60,081 bases of DNA from Candidatus Bathyarchaeota archaeon (GCA_025058315.1 JANXET010000010.1:1-60081); one strand, 5' to 3'; shown: positions 16,736 to 25,753, numbered from the stretch's first letter. Notes: generated by a model not told the origin, from the sequence alone. Numbers and translations: made by a program.

Positions 16736-18178
16736 TTGGAGGCCAACATCAAAGAAGTGAACTTAACAATAAACGGAGTTCACGTGAAAGCTCAAAAGGG
16801 GACACCTATACTGGAAGTGGCAAGGCAGATAGGTGTTGAAATCCCAACCTTATGCTACATTAAAGGGCTATCACCTTACGGGTCCTGCAGGATATGCTCA
16901 GTAGAAATAACCACTGCAAGCGGCAGAAAAAGGATAGTTACTTCATGCAATTACCCTGCTGAAGAGGGCTTAGTAGTTGAGACTGACTCTGAAAGGGTTG
17001 TCAAAGTACGGAGAAACCTCTTAAGGCTTCTTTTGGCTCGCTGTCCCAAAGTAACTAGACTGAAAAATCTCGCTTCGCTTTATGGCTTAAACGAACCTGA
17101 CCTGTGGGTGGAAAACGACTCAGAAGACTGTATACTCTGTGGTTTATGCGTGCGTGTCTGCAACGAGTTAATCAGGGTTTCCGCCATAAACTTCGCAAAC
17201 AGAGGCATAAAAAGGACGGTGACAACCCCATATGACGAGTTCTCTGAGGATTGCATCGGCTGCGGTGCCTGCGCAATGATTTGCCCCACCGGATCAAAGA
17301 AGGTTCGGACGAACAATTATTCCGTTGTGAGGCCGTTGGCAGCTCCACAAAAAGACGAGAAACTAGGCGCATACATCGATATCCTTTCAGCTAAAAGCTC
17401 AATAGAAGGTCAAGACGGCGGAGTAGTTACTGCTCTTCTACTTTCAGGCTTAAAGAATGGAATGTTCAACAAGGCTGTGGTGGTTAAAAGAAAAAGCGGA
17501 TACAGAGCTGAAGCCGTCATAGCAAGCACTCCTGAAGAGATAATGGAAGCGAGGGGAACAAAATACTTCAGAATAAAAATAGTCCCGAAAATTAAAGAGC
17601 TAATCAGCAAAGGTGAAAGAAAAATAGCTGTGGTGGGCACGCCTTGTCAAGTAAGAGCAGCCCGTAAAATCCAGCAAATCCTTCAGCAAGAGCATCCTGA
17701 CCTTGATATAACAATAATTGGGCTGTTCTGTTTTGAATCTTTCGAGTATGAAAAACTAAAAGCTGAAACTGCACGTATAATGGGCGTCAACTTGGATGAC
17801 GCTGAAAAGACACAGATAAAGCGAGGAAAATTCATCGTGTCCATAAATGGTCATGAATACTCTTGTAAAGTTAAAGAGCTTGATCATGCAATTTCAAACG
17901 GCTGCCCATACTGCAGCGATTTCCCCGCGTTTTTCGCAGACGTTTCCGTAGGCGCTGTAGGAAGCCCTGACGGATATTCAACAGTAATATTACGAACGGA
18001 TAAGGGCAAGAAACTCGTGGAAAACACCTGCCTGGAATATGGCCGAGTAAATGTTGAAGAAATTACCAAATTATCCAGCTTCAAAAAGAACCGGGCGAAG
18101 GAAAATTTTGAACCTCTCATACGGGAAATCCAGGCTGTTCGGTTAAAAATTAGAGGGGCTGTTGGGGATGATGCCTAA
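16736..18178 (+). CDS. Fusion: NuoG-type iron-sulfur N-terminus plus FrhB F420 domain
   Basis: Residues 1-80 are a NuoG/HydA-type [2Fe-2S] domain with Cys 40, 51, 54 and 71. The segment that normally carries the His-Cys [4Fe-4S] motif (residues about 98-118) keeps only one Cys (ARCPKVTRLKNLA), so that cluster is probably absent. Two [4Fe-4S] motifs follow (Cys 132-142 and 173-183). Residues about 210-480 are an FrhB domain (GQDGGVVTALL, VVGTPCQVRAARK, NGCPYCSDFPAFFADVS) expected to bind FAD and F420. The start is a TTG behind a strong GGAGGGGAGG. It lies between cdhA and nuoE, so I infer it relays electrons between the NuoEF module, F420 and CODH. Confidence 0.85.
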   Translation: MEANIKEVNLTINGVHVKAQKGTPILEVARQIGVEIPTLCYIKGLSPYGSCRICSVEITTASGRKRIVTSCNYPAEEGLVVETDSERVVKVRRNLLRLLLARCPKVTRLKNLASLYGLNEPDLWVENDSEDCILCGLCVRVCNELIRVSAINFANRGIKRTVTTPYDEFSEDCIGCGACAMICPTGSKKVRTNNYSVVRPLAAPQKDEKLGAYIDILSAKSSIEGQDGGVVTALLLSGLKNGMFNKAVVVKRKSGYRAEAVIASTPEEIMEARGTKYFRIKIVPKIKELISKGERKIAVVGTPCQVRAARKIQQILQQEHPDLDITIIGLFCFESFEYEKLKAETARIMGVNLDDAEKTQIKRGKFIVSINGHEYSCKVKELDHAISNGCPYCSDFPAFFADVSVGAVGSPDGYSTVILRTDKGKKLVENTCLEYGRVNVEEITKLSSFKKNRAKENFEPLIREIQAVRLKIRGAVGDDA

Positions 18179-18647
18179 AGAAGACGTTGAAGCCAAAATA
18201 GACATGATAATTGACAAGTACGCTGGCAAAAGCGGAGTCCTAATACAGCTGTTACTGGAGATACAGCGCGAGCTAAACTGGGTTCCCAGAGAAGCCATCA
18301 AAAGAATCAACGAGCGGTTAGGGATCCCTGAAAGCGAAATATACCGCGTAGTAAGTTTCTACACCGCCATGAGTCTCACCCCAAGAGGCAAATACCTTGT
18401 CAGAGTATGTACTGGAACAGCTTGCTACATACGAGGTGCACAGCGGGTCCTAACAGCCGCTGAAAAAGCCATCGGGGTCAAGGCTGGAGAAACCACAGAC
18501 GACCTTAAGTTTACCCTGCAAACTGTAAACTGCCTCGGATGCTGCGCCCTAGGCCCCGTTGTTGAGATAAACGGGAAGTACTACGGCTTACTCACACCCA
18601 AAACCCTTGAAAACATCATATCAAACCTCAGAGGTGAATCTTCGTGA
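18168..18647 (+). CDS. nuoE: NuoE-type [2Fe-2S] thioredoxin-fold subunit
   Basis: The 24-kDa-like subunit of NADH dehydrogenases and electron-bifurcating enzymes. YVVSF-type helix-bundle sequence (EIYRVVSFYTAMSLTPRGKY) precedes the [2Fe-2S] ligands CTGTACYIRGA and NCLGCCALGPVV. At about 160 residues it is standard. The likely start is ATG 18168 or 18171; both overlap the end of the upstream fusion gene, indicating translational coupling. Its stop overlaps the next start by four bases. It pairs with the NuoF domain encoded next to form the NAD(P)H-oxidising or -reducing unit. Confidence 0.92.
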   Translation: MMPKEDVEAKIDMIIDKYAGKSGVLIQLLLEIQRELNWVPREAIKRINERLGIPESEIYRVVSFYTAMSLTPRGKYLVRVCTGTACYIRGAQRVLTAAEKAIGVKAGETTDDLKFTLQTVNCLGCCALGPVVEINGKYYGLLTPKTLENIISNLRGESS

Positions 18648-21115
18648 AGAAGCTTAGCTCTCCTTCAGATCTCGAAGAATTAAGGAATAAAATAATTGCA
18701 AGGAAAGATCCTAAAAAGCCCATTGTAGCTGTATGTGTAAGCACAGGCTGTCAGGCTCTAGGCGCCCAGGAAGTATTAGCCGCCCTCGTGGAGGAAATAC
18801 GAAAGCAGGGCCTGGAAGGCAAAGTAGGCATCCGCTGTACAGGTTGCCTGGGACTATGCGAGGGCGGACCCAGGATTGCTATTTACCCCGACGAAGTATT
18901 CTACTTCAAGGTTAAACCCTCAGACGTTCCGCTATTGGTTTCTAAGACGCTTTTGAAAGGGGAAATTGTGTCAAGTCTTCTCTACAGTGACCCCGTAACT
19001 GGCAAGACTGCTAAAAAACTCGACGAGGTTCCATTCTACCGCTACCAAACAAGGCTCCTCTTGGAAATGAACGCCCAAATCGACCCCGCAAGCATAGAAG
19101 ACTACATAGCGCTAGGCGGCTACTCTGCCCTTGCTAAAGCCCTGTTCAACATGACCCCTCAACAAATAATCGATGAAATTAAAAGATCTGGTCTTAGAGG
19201 ACGCGGCGGCGGAGGTTTTCCCACAGGGCGAAAATGGGAAACCACCCGTAACGCTCACGGCGAACCAAAATATGTCATAGTTAACTGTGATGAGGGTGAC
19301 CCTGGAGTTTTCGCTAACCGCGCCCTAATGGAAGGCAACCCGCACCTGATACTGGAGGGCTTGATAATAGGGGCTTACGCCGTGGGCGCAAGTGAAGGTT
19401 ACGTCTACGTCAGAGAAGAATACCCGTTAGCAGTAAAACACATGCAAATAGCAATAGAACAAGCTGAAAAATACGGGCTTCTAGGCGAAAACATCTTAGG
19501 CTCAGGGTTCTCATTCAAAGTCAAAATTCACAGGGGTGCAGGCGCGTTCGTATCCGGCGAATCAACCGCCCTAATGAACGCTATAGAAGGAAAAGTCGGC
19601 GAGCCTAGGCCAAAATACATTCACACCGCTGAGAAAGGTCTATGGGAAAAACCGACGGTTCTCAACAACGTGGAGACCTGGGCCAACGTCCCCCTAATAA
19701 TAAACAAAGGTGCAGACTGGTTCAGGTCCATGGGCACAAAGGAAAGCCCAGGCACAAAAATATTCACCCTCTCAGGCAAAGTGAAAAACACTGGGCTAAT
19801 AGAGGTTCCGATGGGAATAACCATAAGAGAAATCGTTTACAAGATAGGCGGAGGCATAAAAGGCGATAAAAAGTTTAAAGCTGTACACATAGGCGGCCCA
19901 TCCGGCGGTGTAGTGCCCGAGCAACACCTAGACACCCCTATAGACTTCGACGAACTTGTTAGACTTGGATCAATGATGGGCTCCGGCGGAATAATCGTCA
20001 TGGACTCAGACACCTGCATGGTGGACACTGCCCGCTACTTTATAGATTTTCTCAGCGGCGAATCCTGCGGCAAATGCGTACCATGCCGTGAAGGGTTAAA
20101 ACAGGCACGGCGAATTCTCGAGGAGATAGTTGCCGGCCGCGGAAAACCTGAACATATAAAAACTTTGCTGGAACTGGCTGAAACCATGCGGGATGCTGCG
20201 TTATGCGCTCTGGGCCAAACAGCCGCCAATCCCCTGTTGACCACGCTGCAATATTTTGAAGATGAATATTTCGCGCATATATTTGAAAGACGTTGCCCTG
20301 CTTTATCATGTAAGGACCTGTTAACATTCTATATTGATCCTGAAAAATGCTCCGGCTGCCACCAGTGTTACCGAACCTGCCCTGAACAGGCTATAGAGGG
20401 TGAACAAGACCAAATCCATGTTATAATACAAAGCAAATGCAACAAATGTGGTCAGTGTTATGATGTGTGTCCCCCTGAATATAAGGCAGTGCAGAAGATA
20501 TCTGGGGAGACACCGCCCCCAGTAATCCCGCAGGAGTACCGGTGGCTGAAGCAGCCGTGGCAAACCGCGGAAGTCACGCAGACCCGGAAGGCTTGGGTAA
20601 TGTCTAACCCTAACACGGTTGTGAATTTGATTAAAAAGGCGAACAAGCCAATAATTGTCATTGGGCACGCAATCCTGGAAAACGCGTATGCAGATAAGAA
20701 ATTAATCGACCACGTTGTTGAGCTAGCCCAGACAGCGGCGATTCCGATAATTGCCACACCCAACGTGACGGGTGAACTAATAAAGAGAAACTGCAAACCT
20801 GCAGCAGTATTGTCCCTAATGGAGATTGGCAGCCGCCTCGTCGACCGTGAATGGCTAGGGGTTGATGGAAATGGGCCGCATGACCTGGTTATATTCGTCG
20901 GCCTGCCATATTACATGAGCTACGAAATCATGTCGGCTTTGAAGAACTTCGCGAAGAACATTGTAACTGTAAACTTGGACAACATGTATAACCCGCAATC
21001 AACATGGTCTCTTCCAAATATGTCCACACGGGAATGGTTTAACTTCATCATGAGTATCGTTTCAAAAATTAAGGAAGTGAATGGGAATGTCCATGTTCCA
21101 AGATATACCTGTTGA
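18644..21115 (+). CDS. Fusion: NuoF flavoprotein plus CODH epsilon subunit (CdhB)
   Basis: A single uninterrupted 823-residue frame. Residues 1-110 are a thioredoxin-like [2Fe-2S] domain (Cys 31, 36, 65-72). Residues about 130-550 are NuoF: GLRGRGGGGFPTGRKWE (183-199, NADH/FMN loop), VNCDEGDPGVFANR, and SGESCGKCVPCREG (about 471-484) for the N3-type [4Fe-4S] cluster. Two ferredoxin motifs follow (about 569-610). From residue 653 to the end is CdhB, the ACDS epsilon subunit: KKANKPIIVIGHAILEN, IPIIATPNVTGELI, EWLGVDGNGPHDLVIFVG and SALKNFAKNIVTVN. The 171-residue tail equals a whole CdhB, and residue 653 is a Met. GTG start overlaps nuoE by four bases. The fusion ties a NAD(P)H flavoprotein to CODH. 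Confidence 0.9.
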   Translation: MKKLSSPSDLEELRNKIIARKDPKKPIVAVCVSTGCQALGAQEVLAALVEEIRKQGLEGKVGIRCTGCLGLCEGGPRIAIYPDEVFYFKVKPSDVPLLVSKTLLKGEIVSSLLYSDPVTGKTAKKLDEVPFYRYQTRLLLEMNAQIDPASIEDYIALGGYSALAKALFNMTPQQIIDEIKRSGLRGRGGGGFPTGRKWETTRNAHGEPKYVIVNCDEGDPGVFANRALMEGNPHLILEGLIIGAYAVGASEGYVYVREEYPLAVKHMQIAIEQAEKYGLLGENILGSGFSFKVKIHRGAGAFVSGESTALMNAIEGKVGEPRPKYIHTAEKGLWEKPTVLNNVETWANVPLIINKGADWFRSMGTKESPGTKIFTLSGKVKNTGLIEVPMGITIREIVYKIGGGIKGDKKFKAVHIGGPSGGVVPEQHLDTPIDFDELVRLGSMMGSGGIIVMDSDTCMVDTARYFIDFLSGESCGKCVPCREGLKQARRILEEIVAGRGKPEHIKTLLELAETMRDAALCALGQTAANPLLTTLQYFEDEYFAHIFERRCPALSCKDLLTFYIDPEKCSGCHQCYRTCPEQAIEGEQDQIHVIIQSKCNKCGQCYDVCPPEYKAVQKISGETPPPVIPQEYRWLKQPWQTAEVTQTRKAWVMSNPNTVVNLIKKANKPIIVIGHAILENAYADKKLIDHVVELAQTAAIPIIATPNVTGELIKRNCKPAAVLSLMEIGSRLVDREWLGVDGNGPHDLVIFVGLPYYMSYEIMSALKNFAKNIVTVNLDNMYNPQSTWSLPNMSTREWFNFIMSIVSKIKEVNGNVHVPRYTC

Positions 21116-22505
21116 GGTTGGCGTAATCTACGAAGGCGAGCGAATACGCAGAAAAGACATGTTCGTAGAGCTAGGCGGCCCAGACATCAAGGAGAAATTT
21201 GAGCTAGTGAGGATTAAAAATCCCGACGAGGTAGAGGATGGAAAAATATCCATCATAGGCCCGGACCTTAAAGAAATGGAGGAAGGAAAAAGTTATCCCT
21301 TTGGAATATACATTGAAGTCGCCGGCTCAAAGCTTGATCCTGACTTGGAAGGTGTAATCGAGAGGCGCATCCACCAGTACTGCAACTATATTGAGGGCTT
21401 TATGCACGTGAACCAGCGCTATGACATATGGATACGCCTAAGCAAGAAATCCTTCCAAAAAGGCTTCAATACATTTCAGTATCTCGGCAAAGTCCTGCAT
21501 AGACTTTTCAAAAGCGAGCTCCCAATAGTTGAAAAGATCCAGATAACCTTCATAACAGACCCCGATAAAATCAGGGAGATCTATCCTGAAGCCTTAAAGA
21601 TATACGAAGCGAGAGACGCTAAAGCAAGGGGGCTTAAGGATGAGGAAGTGGACAAATTCTACGGCTGCGTCCTATGTCAATCATTCGCCCCAACCCACTG
21701 CTGCGTCATAACCCCTCAACGCTATTCCAACTGTGGAGCCATAAGCTGGTTCGACGGCAGGGCCTCAGCGAGTATAGATCCGAAGGGTCCCGTTTTCGAA
21801 ATCGAAAAAGGTGAGCTTCTAGACCCCGTAAAGGGGGAATACTCCGGCGTTAATGAAGCTGTCAAGAAAAGGACGATGGGCGAGGTTACAAGAGTATGGC
21901 TGTACACTGCTTTCGGTTATCCGCATACTTCCTGCGGCTGCTTTGAAGGTGTTGCATTCTACATACCTGAAGTTGACGGAATCGGCATAGTTCACAGAGG
22001 CTACCCTGAAGTAGCTGTTAACGGTCTCCCGTTCTCTACACTGGCGGACTCAACCGCAGGCGGCCGGCAAGTAGATGGGTTCCACGGCGTCTCCATAGAA
22101 TACATGCGCTCTCCAAAGTTTCTACAAGCCGACGGCGGATACACCCGCGTTGTATGGATGCCTAAAGAAGTAAAGGAACGCGTTAAGAATTTCATCCCAG
22201 CGGACCTTGTGGACAAGATAGCTACAGAGGAAGATGCCAAGACGATTGATGAGCTTAAAGCTTTCCTTAAGGCCAAAAATCATCCAGTGGTGCAGCGTTG
22301 GAGAGCGGAGGCTGTTGTCGCCGAGACTACACCATCCGAGGCGAAAGAAGCTGAAGCCGTTGAGGCTCCAGCAGAGCCTGTGGTGACCGCTGCAACCCTG
22401 CCAATCACGGCAGGCGGCTTCAAAATAATACTCAAAGACGCAAAAATATACGCTAAGAAAGTGATAATTCGCACATTCAAAAGCGAGAAGTCCGAGAAAA
22501 GGTGA
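21087..22505 (+). CDS. cdhC: Acetyl-CoA synthase beta subunit
   Basis: Carries the nickel A-cluster that joins CO, a methyl group and CoA into acetyl-CoA. YEGERIRRKDMFVELGGP opens the protein as in other CdhC. A-cluster ligands are in FYGCVLCQSFAPTHCC (near residues 191-206), the RYSNCGAISW segment and SCGCFEGVAFY (near 283-293). The C-terminal tail GGFKIILKDAKIYAKKVIIR is also typical of archaeal CdhC. ATG at 21087 is preferred: the ribosome-binding-like ggaagtga ends six bases before it, whereas ATG 21081 abuts it. The start lies inside the end of the upstream fusion gene. Confidence 0.95.
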   Translation: MSMFQDIPVEVGVIYEGERIRRKDMFVELGGPDIKEKFELVRIKNPDEVEDGKISIIGPDLKEMEEGKSYPFGIYIEVAGSKLDPDLEGVIERRIHQYCNYIEGFMHVNQRYDIWIRLSKKSFQKGFNTFQYLGKVLHRLFKSELPIVEKIQITFITDPDKIREIYPEALKIYEARDAKARGLKDEEVDKFYGCVLCQSFAPTHCCVITPQRYSNCGAISWFDGRASASIDPKGPVFEIEKGELLDPVKGEYSGVNEAVKKRTMGEVTRVWLYTAFGYPHTSCGCFEGVAFYIPEVDGIGIVHRGYPEVAVNGLPFSTLADSTAGGRQVDGFHGVSIEYMRSPKFLQADGGYTRVVWMPKEVKERVKNFIPADLVDKIATEEDAKTIDELKAFLKAKNHPVVQRWRAEAVVAETTPSEAKEAEAVEAPAEPVVTAATLPITAGGFKIILKDAKIYAKKVIIRTFKSEKSEKR

Positions 22506-22511
22506 AAATGC

Positions 22512-23726
22512 TTGGATAAAAAGGAAGAGCCCTCCATAGGGCTTAAGCTAAGCCCCCGTCTAATTGAGCTTTTGGCGAAACTTCAGGAAATAGAACTTGA
22601 AGACCTTGAAATGGACGTAGGAGAACTTGAAATTTGGATTCAGCCAGGCGCTGCAACATCATTTCCCAATATCAAGACAGCGCTTCCAGCCGCCGCGGCG
22701 AAGCCTGTAAAAATCGTTGAGTCCGAGTTCACTCCTCCAGTTGAGACATATCCTGGCAGAGTCTGCGAGGTAAAACTTGGCGCGATGAAAAATGAGGGGG
22801 GCACCAGAGGAAAAACGATCACTATTGGAGGCGAAACTGCACCTCCATTCTACACTTTCGAGAAGCCAACGCCTAATCCCCCGGTTATCTCCGTCGACGT
22901 GTTCGACATGGAGGTTCCGCTTCCAAAAGCCGTAAAGATGCATGTTAAGGATGTTACTGGTGATCCTGCAGCTTGGGCAAAACTTGCCGTTGAAAAGTTT
23001 GACGCTGACCTCGTTACAATACACCTCATAAGCGTGGATCCGCTGCAGAAGAACGCCTCGCCCAAGGAGGCTGTAAAAACCGTCGAGGAAGTAGCTCAAG
23101 CCGTTGACGTCCCCCTTGTGGTCGGAGGCTGCGGAGACCCTGCTAAAGACACTGAAGTCTTCGAGGCCGTTGCTGAGACTTTCGCTGGAGAACGCTTCCT
23201 CATAAGCTCTATCACGCGAGACATGGATGTGGAAAAGTGCGCCAAATTCATCAAGAAGCATGGACACGCTGTTTTAGCTTTCACGCCCATGGATCTCAAC
23301 CTTGCAAGGGAACTGAACCGCAAACTCTACGAATATCTGCCTAGGGAGGACATAGTGATGGACTTGACAACAGCGGCCTTAGGCTACGGACTTGACTACT
23401 CTTTCACAAATATGGAGAGAGCTAGACTTGCCGCTCTCATGGGTGATCTGGAACTTGCTCATCCCATGTCTTCAGGGACAACCAACGCCTGGGCAGCCCG
23501 AGAAGCTTGGCTGAAGCTATCTCCCGAATGGGAACCTCGAGAGCTAAGAGGTCCACTATGGGAAGTTGTTACAGCTTTAACCCTCCTACTGGCCGGTGTA
23601 GACCTTTTCATGATGATGCATCCTGCAGCTGTCAAGACGATTAAAGACATTATACGCCAGCTTATGGCAGGACGCGGAGCTGGAAAATCCGATAAGCTGG
23701 CCGAATGGGTCCTCATGAAATTTTAG
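22512..23726 (+). CDS. cdhD: ACDS corrinoid iron-sulfur protein delta subunit
   Basis: The small, TIM-barrel subunit of the corrinoid protein that carries the methyl group to CdhC. ISVDVFDMEVPLPKAVKMH, DADLVTIHLISVDP, VPLVVGGCGDPAKD and MDLTTAALGYGLDYSF are family signatures; AHPMSSGTTNAWAAREAW lies near the end. At 404 residues it is normal. The start is TTG 22512 with AAGGTGA seven bases upstream, only a few bases after cdhC. Its partner CdhE follows in 14 bases. Confidence 0.93.
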   Translation: MDKKEEPSIGLKLSPRLIELLAKLQEIELEDLEMDVGELEIWIQPGAATSFPNIKTALPAAAAKPVKIVESEFTPPVETYPGRVCEVKLGAMKNEGGTRGKTITIGGETAPPFYTFEKPTPNPPVISVDVFDMEVPLPKAVKMHVKDVTGDPAAWAKLAVEKFDADLVTIHLISVDPLQKNASPKEAVKTVEEVAQAVDVPLVVGGCGDPAKDTEVFEAVAETFAGERFLISSITRDMDVEKCAKFIKKHGHAVLAFTPMDLNLARELNRKLYEYLPREDIVMDLTTAALGYGLDYSFTNMERARLAALMGDLELAHPMSSGTTNAWAAREAWLKLSPEWEPRELRGPLWEVVTALTLLLAGVDLFMMMHPAAVKTIKDIIRQLMAGRGAGKSDKLAEWVLMKF

Positions 23727-23739
23727 GCTGGAGGAAAGT

Positions 23740-25170
23740 ATGAGCCAAAAAACCAAGCTTGGCATTAAAGAGTTAAGCCCAATAGATGTTTACAGGCTTC
23801 TGCCAAAAACCAACTGCAAAGAATGCGGATTCAATAACTGCATGGCTTTCGCCGCCAAACTTGTTAATCGTGAAGTTTCCGTAGAAAACTGCAAGCCGCT
23901 TCTGAAAAAGGAGCATGTAAACGCCTATAAACAGCTCAAGGATATGCTGAAGCCGGCGGTTAAGGAAATTATCATTGGAACAGGCGATAAAGCAGTCAAG
24001 ATTGGCGGAAAGTTTGTGATGCACCGTCATGAACTAGCATACTTCAATCCTACATGCATAGCAATAGACATAACGGACGAGATGACAGACGAAGAAATAA
24101 TTGATAGAATAAAGCGAACGGAAAACTTCCAATATGAGCACATCGGTCAAACCCTAAGGCTGGATATGCTTGCGGTGCGTTCAACATCAAACAGCCCTGA
24201 AAAGTTCAAGGCAACAGTTAAAAAGGTTAATGAAAATACGAGGCTTCCTCTTATACTCTGCTCCCTAAACCCTGAAGTCCTAAGGGCAGGTCTTGAGGCT
24301 ATACCTGGTGCAAGACCGCTTCTATATGCTGTGACGAAGGATAACTGGAGGGAAATAGCCGACCTCGCCTTAACGTATAACTGTCCAGTAACGGTTTTCG
24401 CTCCGAACGATATAAAACTTCTCAAGTCGCTGGTTAAAACTCTGCTTGAATACGGTGTTGAAGATCTAGTGCTTGATCCTGGAACAATGTACGGTGAGGG
24501 GCTTGCAGACACTTTAAACAACTTCACCATGATCAGAAGAAGCGCCTGCAAGTATGGAGATGAGCTTCTCGGTTTCCCGCTTCTCGGCGTTCCCATGACT
24601 GTGTGGATGGAGAGCGCCAGCCTAGCAAAGGAGATCGTCATATGGCGTGAAGCCTGCCTGGCAGCCATGCTGATGGTGCGTTATGCTGATGTACTCATCC
24701 TGCACAACATTGATGGATGGGCGCTGCTTCCGAACATAATACTGCGCCAAAGCATATACACAGACCCCCGTAAGCCAGTGGCTGTAGAGCCTGGACTAAG
24801 AGTCTTCGGAACACCTGACGAGAACTCACCAGTATTGTTCACCACAAACTTCGCCCTAACATATTACACTGTAGCCTCAGACATAGAATCTGCAAAGATA
24901 AACGCCTATCTACTGGTGATAGACACTGAAGGCACAGCTGTAGATAGCGGTGTTGCAGGAAGAAAACTCACGGCTGAGAAGGTGGCTGAATCTCTAAAGG
25001 CTTCAGGTGTTGAAAATAAGGTGAAACACCGCAAACTCATAATTCCTGGAAAAGCATCACGTCTTAGCGGCGAAATAGAAGAACTAACAGGCTGGCAAGT
25101 GCTAGTAGGGCCAAGAGATTCCTCGGAGATTCCTAAATTCATACAGGAAAAGTGGCAAATTCAAAGGTAA
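23740..25170 (+). CDS. cdhE: ACDS corrinoid iron-sulfur protein gamma subunit
   Basis: Large subunit of the corrinoid protein, binding a [4Fe-4S] cluster and cobamide. The N-terminal cluster motif is Cys 26, 29, 34 and 51 (TNCKECGFNNCMAFA and VENCKPL). The central barrel has DLVLDPGTMYGEGLADTLNNF, and the C-terminal cobamide-binding domain includes DTEGTAVDSGVAGRKLTAEKV. GGAGG precedes the ATG. It is the last gene of the operon and is followed by a T-rich stretch. Confidence 0.93.
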   Translation: MSQKTKLGIKELSPIDVYRLLPKTNCKECGFNNCMAFAAKLVNREVSVENCKPLLKKEHVNAYKQLKDMLKPAVKEIIIGTGDKAVKIGGKFVMHRHELAYFNPTCIAIDITDEMTDEEIIDRIKRTENFQYEHIGQTLRLDMLAVRSTSNSPEKFKATVKKVNENTRLPLILCSLNPEVLRAGLEAIPGARPLLYAVTKDNWREIADLALTYNCPVTVFAPNDIKLLKSLVKTLLEYGVEDLVLDPGTMYGEGLADTLNNFTMIRRSACKYGDELLGFPLLGVPMTVWMESASLAKEIVIWREACLAAMLMVRYADVLILHNIDGWALLPNIILRQSIYTDPRKPVAVEPGLRVFGTPDENSPVLFTTNFALTYYTVASDIESAKINAYLLVIDTEGTAVDSGVAGRKLTAEKVAESLKASGVENKVKHRKLIIPGKASRLSGEIEELTGWQVLVGPRDSSEIPKFIQEKWQIQR

Positions 25171-25187
25171 CCTCTTTTTATAACTTT
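25171..25187 (+). terminator. T-rich termination signal after cdhE
   Basis: cctctttttataact directly after the cdhE stop is an oligo-T stretch of the kind that terminates archaeal transcription. The next gene is convergent, so this short intergenic region must end both units. Confidence 0.4.
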
Positions 25188-25212
25188 AGGCCTAACCTGC
25201 CTCTTTTAATGA

Positions 25213-25686
25213 TCACAGCGCCATTGAAGGCCTGTATCTTTTCAGATAAGTTTCAAATGTTGGAAATAACGCCTCAACCATTTCGAAGCGTTTCTTGGCA
25301 TTAATGCTGTTTTGAAGTACTAAGACATCTCTTGGCTTGCTGAAGTGCTCAATATCCCCCGTAGCCCTTTTCCTTTCAACCTTTATGCAGTCATTCACTA
25401 TGCAACTCAGTACGCATGCAAAACAATAGATGCAGAGATCCTCAGTTATTCCAACCTCCCCACTTTTCCAGTAGAGTGCGTTTGTTGGACAAGCCTTTAT
25501 GCAAAGTTTACAGTCTACACCCCTGCATGTCCGCTTGTTAATGGATATGCTTCCCTTAACAAAAAACTCCTTAACGCCCAGTGGGGCTAGCAGCTTCTCT
25601 CTCTGCTTTCTTCGCTCTTTCTCAACGGTTTCTGAAATCAGCTGAAATATATCCTGTCCCGACGTGTCGCCTGCAGAATTATCCAT
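25213..25686 (-). CDS. Two-cluster ferredoxin-like protein
   Basis: A small iron-sulfur protein with two [4Fe-4S] motifs: a first one in RTCRGVDCKLCIKACPTNA, with an enlarged spacing between the first Cys residues, and a second in LCIYCFACVLSCIVNDC. A charged N-terminal helix of about 40 residues precedes them and a basic tail follows. ATG 25686 is preferred: the minus-strand TATA near 25754-25763 would place the transcript start near 25730, downstream of the ATG at 25749. Its place just after cdhE suggests an electron carrier for CODH/ACS, by context only. Confidence 0.75.
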   Translation of the reverse strand: MDNSAGDTSGQDIFQLISETVEKERRKQREKLLAPLGVKEFFVKGSISINKRTCRGVDCKLCIKACPTNALYWKSGEVGITEDLCIYCFACVLSCIVNDCIKVERKRATGDIEHFSKPRDVLVLQNSINAKKRFEMVEALFPTFETYLKRYRPSMAL

Positions 25687-25753
25687 GATTTTAATCCTTC
25701 CATGCCTGTTTAGAATGCTTATGCTACATAATTCTTTCATCCAATGCAAAAGG

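Noticed and set aside
21081-21092. ATG 21081 as the cdhC start
   Set aside because: It abuts the ribosome-binding-like sequence with no spacer; ATG 21087 has a six-base spacer.
16736-21115. Complex I or a bifurcating [FeFe]-hydrogenase
   Set aside because: No membrane Nuo subunits and no H-cluster domain are present; the NuoG-like protein carries FrhB instead.
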